Source: Psoroptes ovis
Taxonomy: Eukaryota > Arthropoda > Arachnida > Sarcoptiformes > Psoroptidae
Direction of reading: 5' to 3'
DNA length: 64,000 nucleotides
Assembly (NCBI GenBank): GCA_002943765.1
Contig: PQWQ01000003.1
Span: 2,331,001-2,395,000 of the forward strand
The position numbers were made by a program, and so were the translations under genes. Shown here piece by piece: positions 49,701 through 58,658 of this stretch. Position 1 is the first letter of the stretch; the number at the start of each line of letters is the position of its first letter. The notes under the pieces were generated by a model, which was not told where the DNA came from, made no database searches, and worked only from the letters and a program-made list of their open reading frames with translations.

Positions 49701-51680
49701 CAAGTCGGTATGCCGCCGATCAAAACCAAACGTGATTTGCTTTCGTCTATTGGTAAACTCTTCGATCCATATGGAATATACGATCCGTGGAAGCTATTTC
49801 TTCGGCTACAATTTAGAAATATCATTGATTACGACTGGGATGCTTTACTCCCGGACAACGTGTTGAAAGAAGTAAATAATCATATCAAAGATCATGATTT
49901 ATTATTCCAGAAATGCATTGATCGTCGCATTTTTCGTACCGGGACAATACACGGGTTTGCGGATGCTTCAATAAACGCAACCGGGTATGTTATATATCAA
50001 AATAATGATAATGAATTTCGTTTCGTTTGTGGCAAAGCCAAATTAGCCCCGCACAAGAAAGATTTCACTATAGTGAGATTAGAGCTCATTGCTCTATACG
50101 ATTTGATAAAAATATTGGTCAAACTTAAAAATTTATTGAATCTTCCATTAGTCGCATATACCGACTCACATATTAACATCGATCGTTTGAAAGTCACACC
50201 GAATTCCCAGAAGAAAAGTATCGCATCCATATTATTAAAAATTATGAAATTAGTGAATCAAAACAACATTGAAATTCGTCATATCTCCGGCAAGGACAAT
50301 CCCGCCGATGTTTACAGCCGAATAGTGTCAACACAACAGTATTTGAAAAAATTCAAAACAAATTTCGATTCATCGCAAATAAATGATACGAACAGCAAAA
50401 CAATAAATGTTTACAAAGTATCCGCGGTATCTTCATCAACATTCGAATACGCAAATTTTTTAGATGAATTCAGCTGTTTAAACACCATTGAAGAAATGTT
50501 TGAATTTGTTAGAAGAATCGTCCAAAAACCAATCTCATCCATCGATTGCTGGGACATAATTCATAAATTTGCGCAGCTGGATTTTCAACCGCAAAAATCA
50601 TCGCTCAATTTGGAAAACATCGATGGAATATTGCGAGTAAAAACTCGAGATTTGAGTTTTTCACCGATTTTTGTCCCGAACACAAGCAATCTGGCGATCG
50701 CATTAATTGAATATTTCCATTCGAAATGTCATCATGGTGGTATCAAAACCACCGTCGCTCACATCAAAGCAACCTATTATATTACGAATTTAGATAGAAT
50801 GGTTCGAAAATTCATAAATAATTGCGATATTTGTATTCGAATGAAAAGACCGATCGTTATGCAACCAAAGGGTCCTTTGCCGCCAGAGAGGTGCAATTTT
50901 AGTGTACCCCCGTTTTATAACATTGTCGTTGACTTATTCGGTCCTTTGTACTTGAAAAATGGCTCAAAATTCTATGGATTACTGGCAACATGCCTCATGT
51001 CAAGGATGGTAGTAATTGAGTTGATACGTTCGCTGAGTGCGGACGCAACCAAAACCGCGTTTACCAATGTATTTTCGAGAGTTGGAGTTCCGGCACACAT
51101 CCAGAGTGACAACGCACCCAATTTCAAAAAATGTCATAAAGATTTGATTACGTTATATGAAAATCTGAACGCGTATCAAAAAACTGATATTGAACCAATC
51201 AAATGGACATTTTCTTCACCTTATGCACCTTGGGAAAACGGTTCCGTCGAACGGATGATTGGGATAGTGAAGCGGTGTCTTCAAACATTTGATTTATCGT
51301 TCAAGAACTTAGATGACGCTCGATCAATGTTTCTACAGATAGAAGCAACAATCAACAGCCGGCCATTAATCGTTGATGATTCACGGGCCATAACGCCCTA
51401 TGAGTTGGCGTACGGGCGTAAACTCGGCGCTACAATTATTGATACATTTGGGCAAACGAATCAGGCATGGCCACAGGTTCTACAAGAAAAAAGAAAACGT
51501 TTTAAAAAATTGTGGCAAGCCCAATACCTCGATGAATTACGACGCCTTAATTTGTCAAAACCCATTGAATTTGAAATTGGTGACAAAGTGTTGTTACCAG
51601 AATTATTTAAAAAAAGGAAACAGTGGCAAACTGCCACCATAATTGATTTTAAGAGATCAACAGACGGTGTTATTTCGTGA
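46782..51680 (+). CDS. BEL/Pao gag-pol polyprotein, 3' end out of frame
   Basis: The ORF encodes 1632 residues and starts at ATGG in a strong context (GCCATGG). The N-terminal 80 residues are charged and helical. A Gag core occupies about 165-330 (LPTFNGSFYQWPSY). Cys/His knuckles span 367-430 (CDLCENNH, CFKCLRKNHRYRDC, CKICHHPHATEMH). A protease motif with DDGS stands at 563-566. RT occupies about 785-960, with ADLAKAF and YMDD at 901-904. RNase H has D1060 (FADAS), E1100 and D1127. Integrase has H1316/H1317 with C1347/C1350, then D1383, D1442 (SDNAPNF) and E1489 (WENGSVERM). The ORF stops at 51680, while a different frame stays open from 51676 to a stop inside the LTR at 51769-51771, so the expected C-terminal tail is shifted out of frame. 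Confidence 0.96.
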   Translation: MEFPEILKKKLKQCRMKITLAVKGKVDIDKAKELKNELDRLHDEASNYLVEKCDNEEDIPSDHLEKVELYATKIKDYISSITNESLENNSNNPSQTNNTSNYDTPIHDTSIHNSTRNSDDNVNDITATNTSNNTSDETAMMERNLTDQQMSLMAFNRLAESIDVMNLNQNLPTFNGSFYQWPSYETTMESLIISNNDITEQRKKILLQKTTTAEPNRLVNLWIGHNISLNGIWSRLKENYNKADKIILELKASLNKLEPVRYELDLQNWKKLRELVDDIELTLNHLLYEGSFQFIEMIANKLYYSEKCNVLGDCSTLEQTAEYIRRRYKRASNIVNSNIVNHRPPNYNIRYSKNMNSKTASINTKSCDLCENNHPQQFDCVKKFDLSTLASTIANKRLCFKCLRKNHRYRDCKQHFECKICHHPHATEMHNFVQHQRYKTSAITVRPENEMNDNINCDDIEISKAKELLNNLRQTSNNQTFKTAAMASNWIVDEQKLIEKIVEQLCFIEPDPDDKVEQRLIASTSSKIAKPMNVFQIKNLSVNESRPMIFGSCNGKKCYVLMDDGSDSSFISEELIREDSVEKASTIYSFSPMGGNMISNQVTTLKICNNEKSIVLDIRVARMDESDLIIIGTDLLAKFYINGIEDLKKITIFGVIRFKPKNWCAINAMFNDKDCNDKVVLEENLKEILDDNDDDDMENDDLMIERIDTGRYVARLPFLNDVRPKNNYDAALKNLRRLLNVLDKNGSRHIYEKQLMKYYDDQQAIEVFEKDGFFLPHHPVHRDSKTTPLRVVFNASFGQQSLNDTLWKGETRNLEIFYHLIQFRYGMYAATADLAKAFLQILIHEDDQKYLRYLWIDQENKIRIYQLRVLPFGLISSPAILNAVIKKLLNENNLKTMTKSIYMDDIVIADDDEQNLKSLIEKASVCFNESGFRLQKGHSNSQVIQDMFEEEFSESTKVLGIMWNKLNDKLYVNQVGMPPIKTKRDLLSSIGKLFDPYGIYDPWKLFLRLQFRNIIDYDWDALLPDNVLKEVNNHIKDHDLLFQKCIDRRIFRTGTIHGFADASINATGYVIYQNNDNEFRFVCGKAKLAPHKKDFTIVRLELIALYDLIKILVKLKNLLNLPLVAYTDSHINIDRLKVTPNSQKKSIASILLKIMKLVNQNNIEIRHISGKDNPADVYSRIVSTQQYLKKFKTNFDSSQINDTNSKTINVYKVSAVSSSTFEYANFLDEFSCLNTIEEMFEFVRRIVQKPISSIDCWDIIHKFAQLDFQPQKSSLNLENIDGILRVKTRDLSFSPIFVPNTSNLAIALIEYFHSKCHHGGIKTTVAHIKATYYITNLDRMVRKFINNCDICIRMKRPIVMQPKGPLPPERCNFSVPPFYNIVVDLFGPLYLKNGSKFYGLLATCLMSRMVVIELIRSLSADATKTAFTNVFSRVGVPAHIQSDNAPNFKKCHKDLITLYENLNAYQKTDIEPIKWTFSSPYAPWENGSVERMIGIVKRCLQTFDLSFKNLDDARSMFLQIEATINSRPLIVDDSRAITPYELAYGRKLGATIIDTFGQTNQAWPQVLQEKRKRFKKLWQAQYLDELRRLNLSKPIEFEIGDKVLLPELFKKRKQWQTATIIDFKRSTDGVIS

Positions 51681-51752
51681 ATTAAAATTAGAAATGGATG
51701 GAAAAATAATGACTAGATCTGCAAACGGGCTGGTGTATCTTGGCCGCGGGAA

Positions 51753-52023
51753 TGTGGCGAAACAGCCATGAATGTGAAGAAAAATGACATTTAGTCATTT
51801 TTACTGTGATTTTTGTTTTTGTGTTTGAAAATGAAAATAGATTTGTTCAGTAGTTTTTTCAAGCCTTTTGAATGAAAAACCTTTTGTATTTTCTTTTGTT
51901 TTGTTTTTGATATCTCATAAATTTGTGTTTATTCGTATAAAATTTGTTTGTATTTTTTTCGTATTCTAAATAAAACGACATTTGGGTATCACTTAAATTG
52001 CATTTTGTTCAAGTTTCATCACA
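51753..52023 (+). repeat. BEL/Pao 3' LTR
   Basis: The 271-bp copy of the 5' LTR with no difference found. The out-of-frame end of the pol reading frame runs 19 bases into it. Confidence 0.97.
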
Positions 52024-52029
52024 GACGAT
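52024..52029. repeat. Target-site duplication of the BEL element (right)
   Basis: GACGAT, identical to 46446-46451. Confidence 0.9.
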
Positions 52030-52057
52030 TATTGTGCCTTTGGCCATTTCCATTAAC

Positions 52058-52078
52058 AAAAAAAAAAAAAAAAAAAAA
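52058..52078. repeat. A21 homopolymer beside the BEL insertion
   Basis: An uninterrupted run of about 21 A, starting 35 bp after the right LTR. Confidence 0.8.
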
Positions 52079-52505
52079 TGGAAATTAATTTCATTTCGCA
52101 AAGCAAAGTTTCATTAAAAATTTATTAATAAAAATTCAATTTTTGGACGACAAAATTTAATTTTGTTTCGTAATCGTAATATGATTGAAATGATTCTTCA
52201 AAATGAAATTTTTGACGAGAAAAAAAATGAAAATTTTCCATAAATTTCGATTATTCATTCATTTACTCATAATTGTTTTCGATCATTTACACCCAATGAT
52301 GGAATTCAATGATATTTAGAAGATAATAATAATCATAATCATAATAAAAAACAATAGTAACCATAATAATGATGAGCCTGAAACAGTGTTTCTCAATCAT
52401 TTGATTGTATCATCAGAGACCATCATTTTTATTGAATTATGACTGAACACATTAGAATCGCTTACTTTTATTCGTTTGTTTTGGTTTTTATTTTCACGAA
52501 AATAA

Positions 52506-52847
52506 ATGAAGAACCATCCAAATATAAAAAATACGAATTTATTATTTTGCACTATCATTTTTATTATCATTGTTTTAAACTATTTTATTTTTTTCTTCTT
52601 CAAAATCCATAAACAAAATCCATGTGCACATGTATACCATATGGGTATCCCATACATACAAATCCCAGATCATCATCATTATCATGATCATAGTTATGGT
52701 TTTGTTGATTTTTTGTTACCAAGAAAAATTGAAAGAAAAGTGAAAAATTTTGGAAGAAAAATAGGAAATAAATCGCAGAATGAAACACAAATCTCAAGAG
52801 TATTTCGATTCATTTATCCATGGCGGAAAATGAATGGAAAAAAGTGA
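52506..52847 (+). CDS. Possible small membrane-anchored or secreted protein (weak)
   Basis: This ORF is 113 codons long. A hydrophobic stretch at about residues 12-33 could be a signal anchor. A His-rich part (DHHHYHDHSYGF) and a basic tail (RKIERKVKNFGRKIG, then YPWRKMNGKK) follow. AATAAA occurs about 20 bp after the stop. The mix of residues in the second half is more protein-like than neighbouring ORFs, but no family is recognised and the codons remain AT-driven, so this may be chance. Confidence 0.25.
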   Translation: MKNHPNIKNTNLLFCTIIFIIIVLNYFIFFFFKIHKQNPCAHVYHMGIPYIQIPDHHHYHDHSYGFVDFLLPRKIERKVKNFGRKIGNKSQNETQISRVFRFIYPWRKMNGKK

Positions 52848-54102
52848 AATTTTGAATAGTTTTGAAAATAAATTTCGCAAATTATTTCCAGATATTTTGC
52901 TATTGTTTTTAATTACACAAAATAGACAAACATATGATAATAATAGTAGAGAATTCAAAAAGAATTTTTCAGATCATCAATACGAACACGAATATTAAGG
53001 ATTCAAAACACGAATCACGATAAATTACGATAAATTATCATTTCATTTCTTGAAGATGAATCCAATCTATGATCAAACAAACAATAGGAAGAGAAACGCG
53101 ATCACAATTTATTAATTTGTTAGTGTCATTGTATTTTTCAATATAATATTTCAATGAAATTCTTGAAAAATGTTTGAATAAAATATTATTTGAAATATGA
53201 AACCAATCAATACGATGAAATGAAATGAAATTTGAAGATGAAATATGAAATACAATACACAATTGTGGCCAAAAAAAAATTGTTTTCACTTAAATTAAAT
53301 TTTGTTTCATTTAGTTTCAAAAATGATCAATGGAAAACAAATGAATACATATAAATTCACAGATAATTTCATAATTTCACAAATAATTCTTTGCATAAAA
53401 AAAGATTTGCACAAATAACGTCTAAAATATCAAACAAACAATGGCAATTATTATTTTCAAAAAACGTTCATATGTCAATTGACGATAATAATAATAATAA
53501 ATGATGTAAAAAATGAACATGTTTATGACATGAATTATTTGTATGATAATGAAATTTGAAAATGAAATAAATTCATAAATAAATGACACAATTCACATGT
53601 AAATAAATTTTAAATTTGAAAAATTTTCATTTTATTTAAAAATTTTCTGACTTGTTTAGTGATATGACATACGTATTACGTACACTGTACACTGTGTACG
53701 CAAACACATTAATTATCCAAATGAATCTGAATGAAAGTAAATTCAATGATAATAACAGTTTACGGCACTGTTTTCTCGATTTGATCCTGTAAAATTGATA
53801 AAAATCAAGAGAATAAATGATGAAAATAATGATAACCAAAATTTCATTAAATGAAAACCTATTAATTAAAAATTATTATTTATTCATTTGTTTTTTCGAA
53901 ATATGAAAAATTCAAACCAAGAATTATGAATTAGCTAAAATTCAAATAATTCATCATTTTTAAACATTCTTAAGGTACGAATCGAATTATTAATTATTTC
54001 ATTTGCTATTAATGTGATATAATGATATTCGGATTCAAAGTATTTAGGCATAAAAAAATGATGCTTCAAGACTAGTGATTACATTCACTTTCTTCTTTGG
54101 AT

Positions 54103-54154
54103 GCAGAACGTGAATCAAGACTTTGATTCTTGCAAATCTTGGAGTTTGTTCTGC
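54103..54154. repeat. Nested hairpin
   Basis: An inner stem GAATCAA/TTGATTC with a 3-4 base loop lies inside an outer pair GCAGAAC/GTTCTGC, with extra bases on the right side. The surroundings are unusually mixed in composition for this window. Function is unknown; it could be chance. Confidence 0.4.
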
Positions 54155-56031
54155 TGGGGACTCTTAGGAAAAAACTCTTGGAAATCGGTGACCAACGCCT
54201 AACTCTTTCATTTTTTCTGCATGATGAATAATCGTTTCGTAATCATTTCATTTGTGTTGTTCTTTAGAAAACGTCTGAGAAAAGTTCGTTGAAAGTTTAA
54301 TTTTCATTTCAATTCATTCATGTTTTTTTTTTGGTCAAGTTCAATGTCTTTTCTCATTGTCTTTTCATACCAAAATATTCCATATTTGTGGCTTTCTCTA
54401 TTGTTTTGTATGCTCTGTTAATTCAATTTGCTAAAATGCAATCAAAAATGATTAAATTTATATATGGGTGTGTGTAAGCTACACCATACCATAGATGAAC
54501 AACCTTAACACGACATAACATGAAATATAGATATTATGTAATATGAATGACAATCTGTCAATTGTTTTTTTCGTTCATTATTATGATTATTTAACCGGAA
54601 TCATTTTTCGATGATGATGATAATGATTATGAAGAATGATGACGACGATGATAAACATTACAATGAATCATTATTTTTTTTTCTTTACGTTGCTTGATGA
54701 TACCATCTATAAATCTACGATTTCAAATCAAATAAACAAACATTGAGAGAAATAAATAAATAATGTAATATTTACTTGCATGATTCAATTGAAATAATAA
54801 TTAAACGAGAATAATTATAATGAAAATTATTCTTTATAACAAAACAAACATGTTGGATATCAGCGATTCAACATTTCAGTCAATGATACATTAAATATCT
54901 TACACTATGAAAAATATGATTGAATTATATTTTTTAAATGAAAGACCAAGGCGTGAATGATTGTTTTGTTGTTTATTTAGTTGATTAAATGAATGAAATT
55001 CGGAAAAGTCAATGGATGAGTGAAAATTCAATTCACTCATTGACGGAACTGATTTTAAATTAATTACAAGAAGAAAAACTGGCGGCAGAATTCATAATAG
55101 TTCATTTGATCACAGATCATTTGACACACTAGAAGTTCGGTGATATACAAACAAAAACAATCAAATAATTTGGTCAATTTTCGTTTTTTTTGGGTAAATA
55201 ATTTCATTTTGCTCATTATGAATTGTATAAAACAATTGTATACGGTCTGGTAATTATAAATTGTAAAATTGAATCACCATCATACATGGATATTGTTGTT
55301 GTTTACGATAAATGCATCCACAATTTACAAAATCAATCAATCGTTCTCCGAAACGTTTGAGGCTGTATTGTTGCATTCTATCTAATTCATTCGAGATAAC
55401 GAACAGAACTGCATTGTTCTTTTCATTTTCTTCTTCGGTGATCGATTTTTCATGATTATCTTTCGATTCTTAGGCAATCAATATTCTTGGTTCAATGAAT
55501 TTCAATGTACATTCTCAATATAATTATTCTTGGTTCATTTATTCATTCAATTAGTAATTTGAATTTCAATTATTTCTTTTATTTCGGAATCAGTAATCAA
55601 AATGTTTCACTGTCTATGATTGTATATGATTGGATTTGAAACGAAATGAAATAAATTACAAAACATAAAACAATCGAAATTTGGAATAATTTAACTTTGA
55701 ATGAATGAATAATATTATCATTTAAATTATTACGAATTTTCATTTTCATAGTAATATTTTTTCAGATAACCAAATGATTTTGTTTGACATAATTAACTGA
55801 AACGATAAGGATAATAATAATTTTTGATCAGAATTATCCATATAAAAATCATTCATTCATAGGGCGTAGGTCTACAATTTGCCACAATTTTTGGCTTTTG
55901 GTTTTATGATTTTCGGTTAATCAAATGATTATGATTTATTACATAATTTTATTCAATATTTCGGTATGATCAATGATTCGGTGGAAAAAAAACTCTGACT
56001 ATTTCTATGATTGAAACGAAAATGGTGAAAA

Positions 56032-56234
56032 TATTATGGCAGTCATTCTCAACCTTTTTTTCGCCGCGGCACACTGAAAAAAGGAAAAGCCTTTATTTTC
56101 AAAATCTTGCGGCACACCAAGTAAGGGAATAGTAAAGGAATGAGTTAGATTTCCGAAATTTGGCGGCACATTTTTGGAATCTGGCGGAACACTAAAGTGC
56201 CGCGGAACACCGGTTGAGAATGACTGTATTATGG
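56032..56234. mobile_element. hAT-type MITE with 8-bp target duplication
   Basis: The element proper is 56040-56226 (187 bp). Its ends are perfect 15-bp inverted repeats, CAGTCATTCTCAACC. The flanking 8 bp TATTATGG is duplicated (56032-56039 and 56227-56234). The CAG…TCTCAACC terminus followed by a CCGCGGCAC subterminal motif, plus 8-bp duplications, is characteristic of hAT (Charlie-like) elements. The inside has no ORF and contains several GCGGCACA-like subterminal repeats, so it would need a hAT transposase supplied in trans. The span given includes the duplications. Confidence 0.93.
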
Positions 56235-58658
56235 CAACATCTTTCTCTCAGGTCACATGTCTTTGTGTGTGAAAAATGTAATATTCTTTTTCGGTTACTC
56301 AAAAGTGTGTCAAATTTATAATTTAAAAAATTAAAATTTATTTATTTATCAATTTTTCTTGTACACCATTCCATTCCATTCCATCTTGATATATTCCATG
56401 ATCAATCATTGAATTAAATTTAAAATGACCAAATCACAAATTTGATGAAAATTCAAATTTCATTTGTTGTTCAGATGAAATTTCATTTGTTTTGTTTCTA
56501 TTTGTTTTTAAAAATTAAAACCATCAAACACATGGAAACAATTCATTTGTTTTCGCATTATTCAAAAGTTTTTGTTTCGATCAATCAATCAATTCAATTC
56601 GAAAGGAATTTTAACAATTTCTGTTCATGAAAAAAAAAACAGATACAAATCTGAGGTGAAATTAAAATAAATTGAAAATTTTTAAGAGAAAAAAAATTTG
56701 TTTACAGATATTTACCTTAAAAAATACACAATTCACATCATCATTCATTCATTTATTCATTCAATCATGCTTTTGTGACAAGAAATAATTATTTGAAAAT
56801 TTTAAAAATTTTCAATTTTCCATTTTTCAAATTTGATTGATTTGAAAACAACAAACAAAAATTTATTTAAACAAACGGAAAAACAATAATCAAACAAAGA
56901 AGAATGACATCGGAAAAAATAAATTAATAATAAATCATAACTTATCCTCGTAATTTCACAATTTTGAATCATTTTTTTATGAAATTTCAAATTTCAAAAA
57001 TTTCTATAAACTTTTGAAAATTTTAAAAATTGGCGCCAACTGTCGATGCAAATTCTAACTGGAAAAAATTTCCGAAAAATTTTCCAAATTTGTGGCTGAA
57101 AAAAAATTTGTTTCCATGAAAATTTCTCTCTTCACACATTGTGTCTAAAAAATATTTATTGATGTCTATGAAACATCTCACACATTGAAACACATTTTGA
57201 ATTTGGAGTGTAGATGTGTTGTTGTTGTTGTTGTTTACCACAATATCAATGATAATCATGCGCTCACACATATAAAACGCATGTAGTCTTGAAAAGTGCA
57301 CATATTTTTCTCGACGATGATAAACAAATGAAATGTAAATACAATTTGTTCTTGGCGTTTATCGAGAGTTAGAAAAAAAATTTCGAAAATCAAGCAATTT
57401 TATTGTGTTTACTCTTATCATTTTTAAAAATTAGATAAATATTTTTGAAAAAATGAGTTTGAAATGATAAATACTATCATCATCGTATATACAATGAATA
57501 TGTGTGTAAAATCAACAGAAATTGTGTTTAAATAAATCATAATTTAAACGAAAAATTATAAAAAATGTAATGTAATATGATGCTGTATGTATATCATCAT
57601 CAATAAATTAAATGTTATAAAAGTGAAAATTTCAAAGATATTTTGATGTTGATGATTCACTTAAATTATAATCTTCATCTTTTATTATTCCTATTTTTTT
57701 AATAGATTAATTTTGATTTAAAATTGATGAATCATTGCAATGATTAGGTGGATGTCTTTTAGTTCCATTACTATTATCGATGTAATGAATAATAATGAAA
57801 GTAATTTCCTTAAATTTCGTAAAAAAATTGAAAAATCGAAAAATGTAATTATATTGTTTGATACTTTACTTATCTATTATCATATCAAAGGTCAATGAAA
57901 CTAATTAAATTGTTCTTTTTCATTTGTACCCACCAACATCGAACACCTAGGCAATGAAAATAATTCTATCAATCTGATAATTTTTTTGTGTAATTGAAAT
58001 AATGTGATGATCAATTGTTTGTGGATGAAGAAGAAAAAAAAGCTACAAAAACAAATTTAATTGTGTATTTTTTATCAAATTTCTGAAAGGTATCATTTTT
58101 TAAAAATAGATTTGTTCATTATTATTAATTCAAAATTTTTATTTTTGAAACAGTTAATTTCTTGAGTTTGTTTTGAAATTATGATGGTATCATTAATTGG
58201 GAATTGTTAATAGTCAACCAAAATTTTCTATCTTTTTAAATAAAGAAAAAAAGCTCATTGATTGATGAAAAACAACAGCATCTTCATTAGACTCATATGA
58301 ACAAGATTGCATCATTATTGCATATTGTTTTGTCAATGTATCATCATAATCATAGTAATGATAATAACATTTAGCTGTCAAATTATTGTCATATGTGTGT
58401 TGATGAGCTATTAGCTATTATAAGTTAATGTGTGCTATTGAAAAAATAATGTAAAAATATTTCAAATTTTATTTTCGAATTTTTCATTTTCCCATCTTTT
58501 CCGTTGATTTATTTTTTTTGTGTTTATTTTTAATTCATTAATTTTGTGTTTGAATGATTGAATTATCGATTACTATTGAATAAGGTTCGCATTTTTATTC
58601 CAATTTTTTTTGTATATAAAATCGTTGATTTTTATAAATTTAGGATTAATAAAATAAG
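56235..58658. other. AT-rich spacer upstream of SMG5
   Basis: No accepted coding sequence. ATTC-type and TTG/CAA microsatellites are present (for example 57213-57234). The SMG5 promoter should lie in the last few hundred bases. A TTTAG acceptor-like site at 58639-58643, 15 bp before the SMG5 start codon, would allow an untranslated leader exon further upstream, but no donor could be chosen. Confidence 0.45.

Larger units (their letters stand above)
46452..52023 (+). mobile_element. Full-length BEL/Pao LTR retrotransposon
   Basis: The element is 5572 bp long with identical LTRs and a 6-bp GACGAT target duplication. It has one long gag-pol ORF in the order Gag, protease, RT, RNase H, integrase, with the zinc-knuckle layout typical of BEL/Pao. 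The LTR identity indicates a very recent insertion. A primer site is uncertain: the 5' leader is short (46723-46781), and TTGGGATTCGATC at 46741-46753 could pair with a tRNA T-arm but does not start at the usual TGG next to the LTR. A G-rich stretch (GGCCGCGGGAA) abuts the 3' LTR as a likely polypurine tract. A one-base insertion seems to truncate the ORF at its very end. Confidence 0.97.
52030..56031. other. AT-rich spacer downstream of the BEL element
   Basis: Contains an A21 run next to the BEL insertion, one weak ORF (52506-52847) and a hairpin at 54103-54154. I see no confident gene. The part around 54050-54200 is less AT-rich than its surroundings but has no long ORF. Confidence 0.45.

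Noticed and set aside
52384..52444. CAGTGTTTCTCAATC … TTGAATTATGACTG, hAT-end-like pair
   Set aside because: The ends match only loosely and there is no 8-bp target duplication, unlike the MITE at 56040.
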